NCBI GenBank assembly: GCA_016235745.1
Contig: JACRJA010000069.1
Span: forward strand, 32,113-96,112
Source: Rhodocyclales bacterium
Lineage (GTDB): Bacteria; Pseudomonadota; Gammaproteobacteria; Burkholderiales; Rhodocyclaceae
Length of the DNA stretch: 64,000 nt
Reading direction: 5' to 3'
The position numbers were made by a program, and so were the translations under genes. How positions within the stretch are numbered: position 1 is the first letter of the stretch; each line of letters starts with the position of its first letter. This document shows positions 52,774 to 63,865 of this stretch, one piece after another. The notes under the pieces were generated by a model. That model was given only the letters and a program-made list of their open reading frames with translations. It was not told where the DNA came from and did no database searches.

Positions 52774-53955
52774 ATGAGCGACGGCAAGGGCCTGGGCACG
52801 CGCGCAGTGCGCGAGGGCGTGCTGCGCAGCCAGTTCGGCGAACATGCCGAAGGGCTTTATCTCACTTCGAGCTTCGTTTTTGCCAACGCGGCGCAAGCTG
52901 CAGCGCGCTTCCTCGAACAGGAAGAGGGCTATACCTACAGCCGTTTCACCAACCCGACGGTGAGCATGTTCCAGGAGCGGCTCGCGAGCCTCGAGGGGGC
53001 CGAAGCCTGCATTGCCGCCGCCTCGGGCATGGCGGCGATCCTGTGCACGGCCATGGCCTTCGTCTCTCAAGGAGAGGAGATCGTGGCCGGGCAGGGGCTC
53101 TTCGGCGCCACGCATCAGCTCTTCTCGGCCATCCTGCCGCGTTTCGGCATCACCACCCGCTTCGTCGATCTCGGCGACGCCGCCGCGCTCGAGGCGGCGC
53201 TCACGCCGCGCACCAGGCTCGTCTTTTGCGAGACGCCCAGCAACCCGCTCATGCAGCTCGTCGATCTGGCCGCGCTTGCCGAGCGGGCGCACCGCGCCGG
53301 GGCCTTGCTCGCGGTGGACAACACCTTCTGCACCCCCATCGGACAGCGGCCGCTCGCCCTGGGGGCGGATCTGGTCATCCATTCGGCCACCAAGTATCTC
53401 GATGGCCAGGGCCGGGTGCTCGGCGGGGCGGTGCTCGGCGCGCGTTCCCTCATCGACCTCGTCTATCGTTTCCTGCGCACGGCGGGTCCGAGCCTGTCGC
53501 CCTTCAACGCCTGGGTGCTGGTGAAGAGCCTGGAGACGCTGCCGCTGCGGGTGCGCGCGCAGAGCGAGGCGGCGCTCGCGCTCGCGCGCTGGCTCGAGGG
53601 GCATCCGAGCGTGGCGCAGGTGCTCTATCCCTGGCTGGAATCGCATCCGCAGTATGAACTGGCCCGGCGTCAGCAGCAACTCGGCGGCGGCGTGGTGAGC
53701 TTTCGCGTGCGCGGCGGGCGCAGCGAAGCCTGGCGCGTGATCGATTCCACCCGGCTGTTCTCGATCACCGGCAACCTCGGCGACGTCAAATCCACCATCA
53801 CGCACCCGGCGAGCACCACGCACGGCCGGCTGGCGCCGGAAGTGCGGCAGGCCATGGGCGTGGGCGAAGACCTGCTGCGCCTGTCGGTCGGCCTGGAAGA
53901 GGTCGAGGATCTGCAAGCCGACCTCGCGCAGGGGCTGGATGCGATTGGAGGGTAG
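52774..53955 (+). CDS. metZ: O-succinylhomoserine sulfhydrylase MetZ
   Basis: MetZ makes homocysteine directly from O-succinylhomoserine and sulfide with PLP. The 393-residue Cys/Met-metabolism family protein has the PLP lysine K207 in [17 protein letters not shown] and [25 protein letters not shown] near the N-terminus (cited for its YSRFTNPT core). The place after purF is the standard site of metZ in Pseudomonas and Betaproteobacteria. The start at 52774 is preferred over an in-frame ATG nine bases earlier because GAGGG sits before it. It ends the long asd-to-metZ run. Confidence 0.93.
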   Translation: MSDGKGLGTRAVREGVLRSQFGEHAEGLYLTSSFVFANAAQAAARFLEQEEGYTYSRFTNPTVSMFQERLASLEGAEACIAAASGMAAILCTAMAFVSQGEEIVAGQGLFGATHQLFSAILPRFGITTRFVDLGDAAALEAALTPRTRLVFCETPSNPLMQLVDLAALAERAHRAGALLAVDNTFCTPIGQRPLALGADLVIHSATKYLDGQGRVLGGAVLGARSLIDLVYRFLRTAGPSLSPFNAWVLVKSLETLPLRVRAQSEAALALARWLEGHPSVAQVLYPWLESHPQYELARRQQQLGGGVVSFRVRGGRSEAWRVIDSTRLFSITGNLGDVKSTITHPASTTHGRLAPEVRQAMGVGEDLLRLSVGLEEVEDLQADLAQGLDAIGG

Positions 53956-53977
53956 AAACGGGAAAGTTTCCCATCAC

Positions 53978-54187
53978 TCAGGCAACGGCGACCTGATGGA
54001 CGCCGACGAACTCGTATTCCAGCTTCGGTTCACCGTCTTCGAGCAGCATGGCAATGACCTCGGCAAGATTGCGGTGCAGCTCGTCCAGCGTTTTGCCTTG
54101 CGCATGCGCCCCGGGAAAACCGGGGACATAGCCCACGAAAAGGCCGGTCTTCGGACAGCGTTCGATGACGGCATTATAGACTTTCAT
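53978..54187 (-). CDS. Orphan HicB-like protein
   Basis: The 69-residue product has the HicB_like fold: MKVYNAVIERCPKTGLFVGYVPGFPGAHAQGKTLDE (cited by its YVPGFPGAHAQGKTLDEL core) and the helix LHRNLAEVIAMLLEDGEP. HicB proteins are usually antitoxins to the small dsRNA-binding toxin HicA, but no HicA gene flanks it on either strand within the 100-odd bases available, and this version lacks a separate DNA-binding domain. It is probably a solitary HicB-family protein. The ATG at 54187 is chosen; a 17-residue extension is open. Confidence 0.75.
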   Translation of the reverse strand: MKVYNAVIERCPKTGLFVGYVPGFPGAHAQGKTLDELHRNLAEVIAMLLEDGEPKLEYEFVGVHQVAVA

Positions 54188-54206
54188 CGGAATCTCATTT
54201 GTTACA

Positions 54207-54226
54207 GGTAAGAACCTTAGCTTACC
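54207..54226. promoter_or_regulatory. Inverted repeat upstream of the HicB-like gene
   Basis: GGTAAG (54207-54212) and CTTACC (54221-54226) form a perfect 6-base inverted repeat with an 8-base spacer, 20 bases before the HicB-like start. It could be an operator; binding protein unknown. Confidence 0.35.
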
Positions 54227-54248
54227 AGAGAAGGGCAAGCCGGGATCG

Positions 54249-54292
54249 CCCGTTTTTGATCGCTCGCCCGCGGCGGTTGTTCGCGGCGCCCT
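54249..54292. repeat. Possible remnant of the palindromic intergenic repeat
   Basis: The stretch ending GGTTGTTCGCGGCGCCC at 54276-54292 closely resembles the end of the palindromic repeat at 59845-59860 (GGTTTTTCGCGGCGCCC), with a further CGCTCGC match upstream in both. It lies between the HicB-like gene and the lpxH end. It may be a truncated copy. Confidence 0.35.
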
Positions 54293-54293
54293 C

Positions 54294-55073
54294 TCACGAA
54301 TGCTCGATTCTGGCCGGCGTCACGCCGTGCCACTTAGGCCCCTCGGGGCCGATTTCCAGCCAGCGGGCGTCGTCGTGCCATTCGGGTAGCACCCAGCGCT
54401 CGCGCGGCTCGCCTGCGATGACATAGCGGTGCACGGCGCAGCGGTGGGTGTGGCCGTGCAGCAGCACCGCCGGACGGCAGGCTTCGAGCCAGCGGCGGAC
54501 TTCTTCCTCATTGACGTCGATCGGCGCTTCCAGCGCGCTCTGGTAGGCGCGGCTCTGCTCGCGCGAGCGCTGGGCGAAGGCGATGCGCGCCGGCAGCGGC
54601 TGGGCGAGAAAGGCGGCCTGCGCAGCGGGCTGACGCGCCTGGGCGCGCCAGGCTTGGTAGGCGTGGTCATCGGTGCAGAGCTGATCGCCGTGGGTCAGCA
54701 CGAAGGCTTGCTCCGCGATCTCCACCGACACCGGGTCGGGCAGGATCTCCCAGCCGGCGCGCGCGGCGAAGGCTTCGCCCACGAGAAAATCGCGGTTGCC
54801 GGCGAGAAAGTAGAACGCGACCCCGCGCGCGCGGGCGGCGGCGCAGGCGTCTACGAGCGCTTCCAGCACCGGGTGCGTCCAATCGTCGCCGATCCAGTAT
54901 TCGAAGACGTCCCCCAGAAGAAAAATGGCTTCTTCCGCCGGGCGCTGGGCGATCCATTCGAGGAAGGCGTGCAGGCGCGGCGTGTCCCGGTCGATGTCGA
55001 GGTGCAGGTCAGAGACGAGGGTGGCGCGCGGCAGGCGCAGGCGCGGCGCTGCGAACGCTGGCAGCGCCGTCAT
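54294..55073 (-). CDS. lpxH: UDP-2,3-diacylglucosamine diphosphatase LpxH
   Basis: LpxH hydrolyses UDP-diacylglucosamine to lipid X on the way to lipid A. The 259-residue calcineurin-like phosphoesterase carries all five metal motifs: [42 protein letters not shown] and [12 protein letters not shown]. It overlaps the cyclophilin gene by four bases. Together with lpxC it gives two lipid A genes in the window. Confidence 0.95.
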   Translation of the reverse strand: MTALPAFAAPRLRLPRATLVSDLHLDIDRDTPRLHAFLEWIAQRPAEEAIFLLGDVFEYWIGDDWTHPVLEALVDACAAARARGVAFYFLAGNRDFLVGEAFAARAGWEILPDPVSVEIAEQAFVLTHGDQLCTDDHAYQAWRAQARQPAAQAAFLAQPLPARIAFAQRSREQSRAYQSALEAPIDVNEEEVRRWLEACRPAVLLHGHTHRCAVHRYVIAGEPRERWVLPEWHDDARWLEIGPEGPKWHGVTPARIEHS

Positions 55074-55672
55074 CGGATCACCTCGGCGTGCTCGATCACC
55101 ACCGGTTCGAGCGGCACGTCGCGGTAAGGGCCGGCGGAGCCGGTCTTCACCGATTTGATGGCGTCGACCACGTCCATGCCCTGCACGACTTTGCCGAAGA
55201 CGCAGTAGCCCCAGCCCTGGACGGTAGGGGCGCGGTAGTCGAGGAAGTCATTGTCGGCCACGTTGATGAAGAACTGCGCCGTGGCGGAGTGCGGATCCTG
55301 GGTGCGCGCCATGGCCACGGTACCGCGCTGGTTCTTGAGGCCGTTGTCGGCTTCGTTGGCAATGGGGGCGCGCGTCGGTTTCTGCTTCATGTCGGCGGTG
55401 AGCCCGCCGCCCTGGATCATGAAACCGTCGATGACGCGATGAAAAATGGTGCCGTCGTAGTGCCTGCTCTCGACGTAGGCGAGGAAGTTCTCCACGGTCT
55501 TGGGGGCCTTGGCGGCGTCGAGTTCGAGCACGATGTCGCCGCGGTTGGTGGCGAGTTTGACTTGCACGGTTTGGGCTCCTTGGGCGAAGGAAAGGGTGGG
55601 GAGAGTGCAGGCGAAGAGCGCCGCAAGCAGGGTGCGGCGCCAGGGGGTCATGCGGGAAGCGCTCTGCGGCAT
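55070..55672 (-). CDS. Periplasmic peptidyl-prolyl cis-trans isomerase, cyclophilin type
   Basis: Cyclophilins speed proline isomerisation in folding proteins. The 200-residue product begins with a signal peptide (basic start, hydrophobic [20 protein letters not shown] cleavage near residue 31), then a bacterial PpiA/PpiB-like domain with the catalytic [14 protein letters not shown] and [21 protein letters not shown]. The start at 55672 has AGGA before it; a second ATG seven codons later would also keep the signal peptide. It resembles PpiA by localisation. Confidence 0.9.
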   Translation of the reverse strand: MPQSASRMTPWRRTLLAALFACTLPTLSFAQGAQTVQVKLATNRGDIVLELDAAKAPKTVENFLAYVESRHYDGTIFHRVIDGFMIQGGGLTADMKQKPTRAPIANEADNGLKNQRGTVAMARTQDPHSATAQFFINVADNDFLDYRAPTVQGWGYCVFGKVVQGMDVVDAIKSVKTGSAGPYRDVPLEPVVIEHAEVIR

Positions 55673-55814
55673 GGGAAGGTCCTGTGCGAAGACGGCAGGG
55701 AAAGGATAGCAGATTCGCGGCGCAGGTCTGGATGAGTGCCGCGGCGATGCGTCCGCTCCCCTGGGCAGGGGAAGGGGGGCATCGAAGCCTGTCGCCGCGT
55801 TCGATTTCAGCGCC

Positions 55815-56942
55815 TCACTGCGCCTCGCCGGTGAAGAACTCGCGCATGCGGTCGAACCAGGATTTGCTGCGCGGGTTATTGCGCTCGGCGTTCTCGCGGG
55901 CGATCTCCTCGAATTCGCGCAGGAGCTCTTTCTGCCGCTCGGTGAGATTGACCGGGGTTTCTACCGCCACGTGGCAGAGCAGGTCGCCGACGCCCTGGTT
56001 GCGCACGTTGCGTATGCCCTTGCCGCGCAGGCGGAAGACCTTGCCCGTCTGCGTGCCCGGGGGGATGCGCAGCTTGGCGATGCCATCGAGCGTGGGGACG
56101 TCGATCTCGCCGCCCAGCGCCGCGGTGGTGATGGAGATGGGCATCTCGCAGTGCAGATCGTCGCCCTCGCGCTGGAAGATGGGGTGGGGCCTGATGCGGA
56201 TCTCGACGTAGAGATCGCCCGGTGGGCCGCCGTTGATGCCGGCTTCGCCATAGCCGCTCTGGCGCAGGCGCATGCCAGTGTCGATGCCGGCCGGAATCTT
56301 CACTTCCAGCGTGCGCTGGCGCCGTACCCGTCCGGCACCGCCGCAGTCGGGACAGGGGTCGGCGATGAGGCTGCCGCTGCCGTGGCATTCGGGGCAGGTC
56401 TGCTGGATGGAGAAGAAGCCTTGCTGCATGCGCACCTGGCCGACGCCGCCACAGGTGGGGCATACCCGCGGCTGCGTGCCGGGGCGCGCGCCGCTGCCAT
56501 GGCAGGTGTCACAGGTTTCGGTGGTGGGGATGCGGATGGTCTTGGTGGTGCCGTGCGCGGCCTCTTCCAGCGTGATTTCGAGCTGGTAGCGCAGATCGGC
56601 GCCGCGATAGACCTGGGAGCGGCCGCGCCGGCTGCCGCCGAAGAGATCGCCGAAGATGTCGGAGAAGGCTTCGGCCAAGTCGTCGAAGCCGGCCGCGCCA
56701 GCGCCCGCCGCGGCGCCGTCGACGCCGGCGTGCCCGTAGCGGTCATAGGCGGCGCGCTTTTGCTCGTCGCTCAGCACGTCGTAGGCGCGCTGGATTTCCT
56801 TGAATTTCTCCTCGGCCTCTTTGTTGCCGGGATTGCGGTCCGGGTGGTATTTCATCGCCAGGCGCCGGTAGGCCTTCTTGATCTCGGCCGCCGTCGCTTC
56901 GCGGCTCACCTCGAGGATCGCGTAATAGTCTTGTTGTGCCAT
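55815..56942 (-). CDS. dnaJ: Chaperone protein DnaJ
   Basis: DnaJ delivers substrates to DnaK and stimulates its ATPase. The 375-residue protein has the J domain (1-70) with H33-P34-D35, an alanine-rich linker in place of a long Gly/Phe tract, the zinc-finger domain with four CxxCxGxG repeats ([32 protein letters not shown]) and the C-terminal substrate domain. It follows dnaK after 91 bases that hold a hairpin. Confidence 0.97.
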   Translation of the reverse strand: MAQQDYYAILEVSREATAAEIKKAYRRLAMKYHPDRNPGNKEAEEKFKEIQRAYDVLSDEQKRAAYDRYGHAGVDGAAAGAGAAGFDDLAEAFSDIFGDLFGGSRRGRSQVYRGADLRYQLEITLEEAAHGTTKTIRIPTTETCDTCHGSGARPGTQPRVCPTCGGVGQVRMQQGFFSIQQTCPECHGSGSLIADPCPDCGGAGRVRRQRTLEVKIPAGIDTGMRLRQSGYGEAGINGGPPGDLYVEIRIRPHPIFQREGDDLHCEMPISITTAALGGEIDVPTLDGIAKLRIPPGTQTGKVFRLRGKGIRNVRNQGVGDLLCHVAVETPVNLTERQKELLREFEEIARENAERNNPRSKSWFDRMREFFTGEAQ

Positions 56943-56968
56943 CGTCTCGCCAGTGTGGAATCATGATG

Positions 56969-57009
56969 AAGCCGAGCCCGGCCGGAATGGTCCGACGCGG
57001 GCTCGGCTT
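56969..57009 (-). other. Hairpin between dnaK and dnaJ
   Basis: AAGCCGAGCCC (56969-56979) and GGGCTCGGCTT (56999-57009) are exact complements separated by 19 bases. There is no long T run on the minus strand, so partial termination or mRNA processing that sets DnaK above DnaJ is more likely than full termination. That role is inference. Confidence 0.55.
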
Positions 57010-57033
57010 TAGGGAGCGCGGCGGGTTCGCCGG

Positions 57034-58986
57034 TCAGGGTTTCTTGTCGTCCTTGACTTCGGTGAACTCGGCGTCGACCACGTCGCTGTCGCCGGCGCGT
57101 TGGCCCGACGAGGCGCCGGCGCCGCCCGCTGCGCTGCTGCCGCCCGCTTCGCCGCTACCGCCCGCTTCGCCGCTACCGTAGAGGTGCTGCGACATCTCGG
57201 CGCTCGCCTGTCCGAGCTTGCGCATCGCGGCCTCGATTTTACCCTTGTCGTCGGATTTCATCGCCTCTTCGGCTTCCTTGAGGGCCGCTTCGATCTTCTC
57301 CTTATCGTCGGCCTTCACCTTGTCGCCGAGCTCTTCCAGGCTCTTGCGCACCGAGTGGATGAGCGCGTCGCACTGGTTGCGCGCTTCGATCAGCTCGCGC
57401 ATGCGGCGGTCTTCCTCGGCGTGCGCTTCGGCGTCGCGGATCATCTGCTTGATCTGCTCTTCGGTCAGACCCGAGTTCGCCTTGATGGTGATCTTGTTCT
57501 CCTTGCCGGTGGCCTTGTCGCGGGCCGACACGTGCAGGATGCCGTTGGCGTCGATGTCGAAAGTGACCTCGATCTGCGGCACGCCGCGCGGCGCGGGCGG
57601 AATCCCCTCGAGGTTGAATTCTCCGAGCAGCTTGTTGTCGCGCGCCAGTTCCCGCTCGCCCTGGAAGACGCGGATGGTGACGGCCGTTTGATGGTCTTCG
57701 GCGGTGGAGAAGATCTGCGTCGCCTTGGTGGGGATGGTGGTGTTCTTGGGGATGAGCTTGGTCATCACGCCGCCGAGCGTCTCGATGCCCAGCGACAGGG
57801 GCGTGACGTCCAGCAGCAGCACGTCCTTGACTTCGCCTTGCAGCACGCCCGCCTGGATGGCCGCGCCGATGGCCACCGCTTCGTCGGGGTTGACGTCGCG
57901 CCGCGGCTCCTTGCCGAAGAATTCCTTGACTTTCTGCTGCACCTTGGGCATGCGGGTCTGGCCGCCGACGAGGATGACGTCGTCGATGTCCGAGACCTTG
58001 AGCCCGGCATCTTTGAGGGCGATGCGGCAGGGTTCGAGCGTCTTCTCGATGAGGTCATCGACCAGCGCTTCGAACTTCGCCCGGGTGATCTTCATGGCGA
58101 GGTGTTTGGGACCGCTGGCATCCGCCGTGATGTAGGGGAGGTTCACCTCGGTCTGCTGGCTCGATGAGAGCTCGATCTTGGCCTTTTCGGCCGCTTCTTT
58201 GAGCCGCTGCATCGCCAGGGGGTCTTTCTTGAGGTCGACGCCTTGCTCTTTCTTGAATTCGTCGACGATGTAGTCCATCAGCCGGTTGTCGAAGTCTTCG
58301 CCGCCGAGGAAGGTGTCGCCGTTGGTGGAGAGTACCTCGAACTGGTGCTCGCCGTCGACTTCGGCGATCTCGATGATGGAGATGTCGAAGGTGCCGCCGC
58401 CGAGGTCATAGACGGCGATCTTGGAGTCGCCCGGTTTCTTGTCCATGCCGTAGGCGAGCGCCGCGGCGGTGGGCTCGTTGATGATGCGTTTGACGTCGAG
58501 CCCGGCGATGCGGCCGGCGTCTTTCGTGGCCTGGCGCTGGGCGTCGTTGAAATAGGCGGGCACGGTGATGACGGCTTCGGTGACTTCCTCGCCGAGGTAG
58601 TCTTCGGCGGTCTTCTTCATCTTGCGCAGGATCTCGGCCGAGACCTGCTGCGGCGAGATCTTCTTGCCGCGCACTTCGACCCAGGCGTCGCCATTGTCGG
58701 CGCGCACGATCTTGTAGGGCATCAGCTTGATGTCCTTCTGCACTTCCGCGTCTTCGAACTTGCGGCCGATGAGGCGCTTGACGGCGTAGATGGTGTTGGC
58801 CGCGTTGGTGATGGCCTGGCGTTTGGCGGGCGCCCCGACCAGGATTTCGCCGTCTTCGAGATAGGCGACCACCGACGGGGTGGTGCGCGCACCTTCGGCG
58901 TTTTCGATCACCTTGGGCTTGCCGTTTTCCATCACGGCCACACAGCTATTGGTGGTGCCGAGGTCGATGCCGATGATTTTTCCCAT
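57034..58986 (-). CDS. dnaK: Molecular chaperone DnaK (Hsp70)
   Basis: DnaK is the Hsp70 chaperone. The 650-residue protein shows [17 protein letters not shown] at the N-terminus (core IDLGTTNS), the phosphate loops [11 protein letters not shown] and [11 protein letters not shown], the [14 protein letters not shown] segment, the substrate domain with [16 protein letters not shown], and a C-terminal lid ending in a Gly/Ser/Ala-rich tail and [14 protein letters not shown]. The tail contains a direct GSGEAG duplication encoded by an 18-bp tandem repeat. It sits between grpE and dnaJ. Confidence 0.98.
   Translation of the reverse strand: MGKIIGIDLGTTNSCVAVMENGKPKVIENAEGARTTPSVVAYLEDGEILVGAPAKRQAITNAANTIYAVKRLIGRKFEDAEVQKDIKLMPYKIVRADNGDAWVEVRGKKISPQQVSAEILRKMKKTAEDYLGEEVTEAVITVPAYFNDAQRQATKDAGRIAGLDVKRIINEPTAAALAYGMDKKPGDSKIAVYDLGGGTFDISIIEIAEVDGEHQFEVLSTNGDTFLGGEDFDNRLMDYIVDEFKKEQGVDLKKDPLAMQRLKEAAEKAKIELSSSQQTEVNLPYITADASGPKHLAMKITRAKFEALVDDLIEKTLEPCRIALKDAGLKVSDIDDVILVGGQTRMPKVQQKVKEFFGKEPRRDVNPDEAVAIGAAIQAGVLQGEVKDVLLLDVTPLSLGIETLGGVMTKLIPKNTTIPTKATQIFSTAEDHQTAVTIRVFQGERELARDNKLLGEFNLEGIPPAPRGVPQIEVTFDIDANGILHVSARDKATGKENKITIKANSGLTEEQIKQMIRDAEAHAEEDRRMRELIEARNQCDALIHSVRKSLEELGDKVKADDKEKIEAALKEAEEAMKSDDKGKIEAAMRKLGQASAEMSQHLYGSGEAGGSGEAGGSSAAGGAGASSGQRAGDSDVVDAEFTEVKDDKKP
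57141..57176. repeat. 18-bp perfect tandem duplication in dnaK tail
   Basis: The unit CGCCCGCTTCGCCGCTAC occurs twice head to tail (57141-57158, 57159-57176), with a degenerate third copy before it. On the minus strand it encodes the repeated GSGEAG in the disordered DnaK C-terminal tail. Confidence 0.9.
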
Positions 58987-59045
58987 GATGCGTTCCTCTC
59001 GTTTGGATTCGGTTGAAGTTCAGATGGCGGCGAGAAGCCGGTTTT

Positions 59046-59651
59046 TCAAGAGGAGGCGCTCTGTTCGCCGCCCTCGGTGCTTGCAGGTTCGGACTTGGGC
59101 TTGGCGACCATGACGAGGGCCGGGCGCAATACCCGTTCGTGCAGCAGATAGCCTTTTTGCAGGACCTGCACGACGGTGTTGGGCTCGGCGTCGCTCTCGA
59201 TCATGCCCACGGCTTGATGCAGGTGCGGGTCGAATTTCTCGCCCTGCGGATCGATCGGGCGCACGTTGGCGCTCTCGAAGGCGTTCTCGAGCTGGCGCAG
59301 GGTGAGCTCCACGCCCTGGCGTAGGGTTTCCAGCGTCTGGTTGGGCGTGCCGAGGGCGGCTTCGAGGCTGTCTTTCACCGGCAGCATGGAGGCGGCGAAG
59401 CGCTCGCTGGCGAACTTGCCCGCCTTGGCGACTTCTTCCTGGGCGCGGCGGCGGACGTTCTCCGCCTCGGCCTTGGCGCGCAGCCAAGCGTCATGGTGTT
59501 CGGCGGCTTTCTGTTCGGCGATGCGCAGCATCTCTTCCAGGCTAGGCATCACGTCGGCAGCCGCTTGGGGTTCTGGCGTCGTCGGGCTTTCTTCAGAGGT
59601 TTGCGCTGCGTTGTGCGGGGTGTCGTGGGTGAGTTTGGTTTCTTCGGTCAT
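59046..59651 (-). CDS. grpE: Nucleotide exchange factor GrpE
   Basis: GrpE releases ADP from DnaK. The 201-residue protein has an acidic, Thr/Glu/Pro-rich N-terminus, a long helical coil ([34 protein letters not shown]) cited by its core [16 protein letters not shown], and the C-terminal beta domain with [21 protein letters not shown] and RPALVMV. It is first in the grpE-dnaK-dnaJ operon and has a sigma-32 promoter directly upstream. Confidence 0.96.
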   Translation of the reverse strand: MTEETKLTHDTPHNAAQTSEESPTTPEPQAAADVMPSLEEMLRIAEQKAAEHHDAWLRAKAEAENVRRRAQEEVAKAGKFASERFAASMLPVKDSLEAALGTPNQTLETLRQGVELTLRQLENAFESANVRPIDPQGEKFDPHLHQAVGMIESDAEPNTVVQVLQKGYLLHERVLRPALVMVAKPKSEPASTEGGEQSASS

Positions 59652-59686
59652 AACCTCATGCTCCGCCGATTCGTGGTCGTGGACGC

Positions 59687-59718
59687 ATTATGGGGGCGGG
59701 AGAGGGGGAATTCAAGGG
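59687..59718 (-). promoter_or_regulatory. grpEp: Sigma-32 (RpoH) heat-shock promoter of grpE-dnaK-dnaJ
   Basis: On the minus strand CCCTTGAAT (59710-59718) and CCCCATAAT (59687-59695) are separated by about 14 bases, matching the RpoH consensus CTTGAA and CCCCAT-T. It lies 36 bases before the grpE start. The -35 box coincides with the edge of the palindromic repeat to its right. Confidence 0.8.
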
Positions 59719-59864
59719 CGCGCCTCGAACAACCTACTGCGCGGCCGCATGGCGGCGTTGCGCGGTGCTCGCAGGCTCGCCTATCTGCATGATAGGTCTC
59801 GCCTGCTGCGCTCCGGGCGCCTTGCCCTGCAGCCGCTCGCGACGGTTTTTCGCGGCGCCCAAGG
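59713..59864. repeat. Palindromic intergenic repeat (MITE-like), about 150 bp
   Basis: This stretch fills most of the 336-base gap between grpE and the AEC permease gene. Its two ends are imperfect inverted repeats (GGGCGCGCCTCGAACAACC against GGGCGCCGCGAAAAACC on the other strand), the similarity continues inward, and the centre is the hairpin CCTATC-TGCAT-GATAGG at 59773-59789. The whole would fold into a long stem as RNA or single-stranded DNA. I believe similar elements occur between genes in other Betaproteobacteria, but that is recollection. No open frame of note lies in it. Confidence 0.6.
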
Positions 59865-59987
59865 GAAATCCGCGGGGCAATGGTGCTTCCCTGCCTGCAC
59901 CGCTGCCCGGCGCCGCGGTGCGCGGTGCACCTTCTGGAGGGCGGGAGTCCGTACAATGAGGGCTTTCGCCGACGAGGGGCGCGCACG
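59865..59987. other. Remaining intergenic sequence before the AEC permease gene
   Basis: These bases hold no gene. TACAAT at 59952-59957 is a plausible -10 box for the permease, and GAGGGG at 59974-59979 is its ribosome-binding site. Several GC-rich self-complementary runs (GGCGCCGCGGTGCGCGGTGC region) are present, without a clear terminator. Confidence 0.4.
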
Positions 59988-60878
59988 GTGGAGGGTTTCT
60001 TGCTCGTGTTGCCGGATTTCAGCTTGATCGTGCTGGGCGTGATCCTGGCGCGGCGGGTGATGGTGCAGCCGGAATTCTGGAACGGCGTGGAGCGGCTGGT
60101 GTATTACGTGCTTTTCCCGGCGATGCTCTTTCGCTCGCTGGCGAACGCGCCGGCGTTGGGGGCGGGGGCGTTGGCCTTGCTCGGCGCGGCCGCAGTGACG
60201 GTGCTCGCTGGCTTTGCGCTCGGCTGGATGATGCGCCGCGCGATCGACCCGGACCCGGTACGGTCGGCTTCGCAGATCCAGTGCGCCTATCGCTTCAACA
60301 CCTACATCGGCATGGCGCTGGCCGGGCAGTTGGCCGGGGCGAGCGGTTCCGCGCTCATGGGCGCAGTGTGCGGCACGATGGTGCCGCTGGTCAACGTCTT
60401 GGCGGTGGGGTCGATGAGCCGCGGCGGCGTGCGCGCCACGCTGCGGGCGTTGGGGACCAATCCGCTGGTGTTGGCTACGCTGGCCGGGGCGGCTTACCAT
60501 GGCTTCGCTATTCCTTTGCCGGGCGCGTTGGACACGCTGCTCGGGCGCTTGGGCGCCGCGGCGGTGGCGATGGGCTTGATCGGCGTGGGGGCGGCATTGC
60601 GCATCGACCGCTCCCTGTTGCGGCCGGCTGCCTGGGGCATCGTGGCAATCAAGCTGCTGGCTTTGCCGGCCATCGCTTGGGGCATCGCCGCGTGGTGGGG
60701 GATCGAGGGCTTGGCGCGCGAGATGCTGATTCTGTTTGCCGCCCTGCCTTCGGCCAGTTCGGCGTATATCCTGGCGAGCCGTCTGGGCGGCGACGCGCCG
60801 GCAGTGGCGCGTCTGATCTCGCTCACCACGCTCGGCTCGGCGCTCTCGCTGGGGGTGATCCTGAGCCTGTTGAGATGA
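59988..60878 (+). CDS. AEC family transporter (auxin efflux carrier-like permease)
   Basis: The 296-residue product is a membrane protein with about ten hydrophobic segments in two five-helix halves, the plan of the AEC/BASS fold. Recognisable stretches are LVYYVLFPAMLFRSLAN, QIQCAYRFNTYIGMALAG, GTNPLVLATLAGAA and ILFAALPSASSAYILASRLGGD with the family's conserved C-terminal proline/serine motif. Bacterial members carry malate or other organic acids; the substrate here is unknown. The GTG at 59988 is chosen for its GAGGGG site and because the first helix begins right after it. It converges on proB with one base between the stops. Confidence 0.85.
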   Translation: MEGFLLVLPDFSLIVLGVILARRVMVQPEFWNGVERLVYYVLFPAMLFRSLANAPALGAGALALLGAAAVTVLAGFALGWMMRRAIDPDPVRSASQIQCAYRFNTYIGMALAGQLAGASGSALMGAVCGTMVPLVNVLAVGSMSRGGVRATLRALGTNPLVLATLAGAAYHGFAIPLPGALDTLLGRLGAAAVAMGLIGVGAALRIDRSLLRPAAWGIVAIKLLALPAIAWGIAAWWGIEGLAREMLILFAALPSASSAYILASRLGGDAPAVARLISLTTLGSALSLGVILSLLR

Positions 60879-60879
60879 T

Positions 60880-63151
<2,272 letters not shown>

Positions 63152-63187
63152 TCACAGACGTTCAGGCCGCCGGGGCGGCGCAGCGAA

Positions 63188-63451
63188 TCAGGCTTCGAGC
63201 GGCCGGATGGTGACGTAGCGGCGCTGCTTCGGCCCCTTGACGGCGAATTCGACGATGCCGTCTTTGAGGGCGAAGAGGGTGTAGTCGCGCCCGACGCCGA
63301 CGTTGTCGCCGGCGTGGAACTGGGTGCCGCGCTGACGCACGATGATGTTGCCGGCCAGCACGAATTGGCCGCCGTAGCGCTTCACGCCGAGCCGTTTGGA
63401 TTCGGAGTCGCGGCCGTTACGGGAGCTGCCGCCTGCTTTTTTGTGTGCCAT
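63188..63451 (-). CDS. rpmA: 50S ribosomal protein L27
   Basis: L27 reaches into the peptidyl transferase centre. The 87-residue product begins [20 protein letters not shown] (signature segment) and contains [20 protein letters not shown], cited as core [10 protein letters not shown]. Length and sequence are standard. It lies 24 bases after rplU. Confidence 0.98.
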   Translation of the reverse strand: MAHKKAGGSSRNGRDSESKRLGVKRYGGQFVLAGNIIVRQRGTQFHAGDNVGVGRDYTLFALKDGIVEFAVKGPKQRRYVTIRPLEA

Positions 63452-63475
63452 GGTCGTTGTCCTCGCGCAAGGGGC

Positions 63476-63787
63476 TCAGGCTTCGATTGCCTGGATGTGC
63501 AGTTCGGTGTAATTCTGCCGGTGGCCTTGGTGTTTCTGGTAGTGCTTGCGGCGGCGCATCTTGAAGATGCGCACTTTCGGGTGCCGGCCGTGGGCCACGA
63601 CCGTGGCCTTCACGCGCGCGCCTTCGAGCACGGGCGTGCCGATCTTCACCGAATCGCCTTCGCCGGCCATCAGGACCTGGTCCAGCGTGATTTCGGCGCC
63701 CACTTCAGCAGGTATCTGTTCTACTTTGATCTTTTCGCCGACGGTGACGCGATACTGTTTGCCGCCGGTTTTTATGACCGCATACAT
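63476..63787 (-). CDS. rplU: 50S ribosomal protein L21
   Basis: L21 binds 23S rRNA near domain II. The 103-residue product starts [14 protein letters not shown] and ends with the basic [19 protein letters not shown] segment. The start at 63787 fits the family; a longer in-frame extension runs through the promoter and is not real. It heads the rplU-rpmA-obgE-proB operon. Confidence 0.98.
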   Translation of the reverse strand: MYAVIKTGGKQYRVTVGEKIKVEQIPAEVGAEITLDQVLMAGEGDSVKIGTPVLEGARVKATVVAHGRHPKVRIFKMRRRKHYQKHQGHRQNYTELHIQAIEA

Positions 63788-63826
63788 GGCGCTGCTCCGA
63801 GAAAAAATGGTTTGGAAAAGCGAAAA

Positions 63827-63855
63827 ATTATAACCGTGAGCAGACGGTGGGTCAA
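63827..63855 (-). promoter_or_regulatory. rplUp: Near-consensus sigma-70 promoter of rplU
   Basis: On the minus strand TTGACC (63850-63855) and a perfect TATAAT (63827-63832) are spaced by exactly 17 bases, about 40 bases before rplU. It is the strongest promoter visible in the window, as expected for ribosomal protein genes. Confidence 0.88.
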
Positions 63856-63865
63856 GCAAGAGCCT

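Noticed and set aside
53956..54293. A HicA toxin gene paired with the HicB-like gene
   Set aside because: No frame of 50-80 codons with HicA features was found on either strand next to it; the only frames are shadows with no recognisable fold.
55741..55790. CCCCT/AGGGG hairpin after dnaJ as a terminator
   Set aside because: The stem is short (about five pairs) and there is no T run on the minus strand, so it was not listed as a terminator.
59880..59987. A 36-residue N-terminal extension of the AEC permease
   Set aside because: It would place Cys/Arg/Pro-rich non-conserved-looking residues before the first helix and run over the likely promoter; the GTG at 59988 has a good ribosome-binding site.
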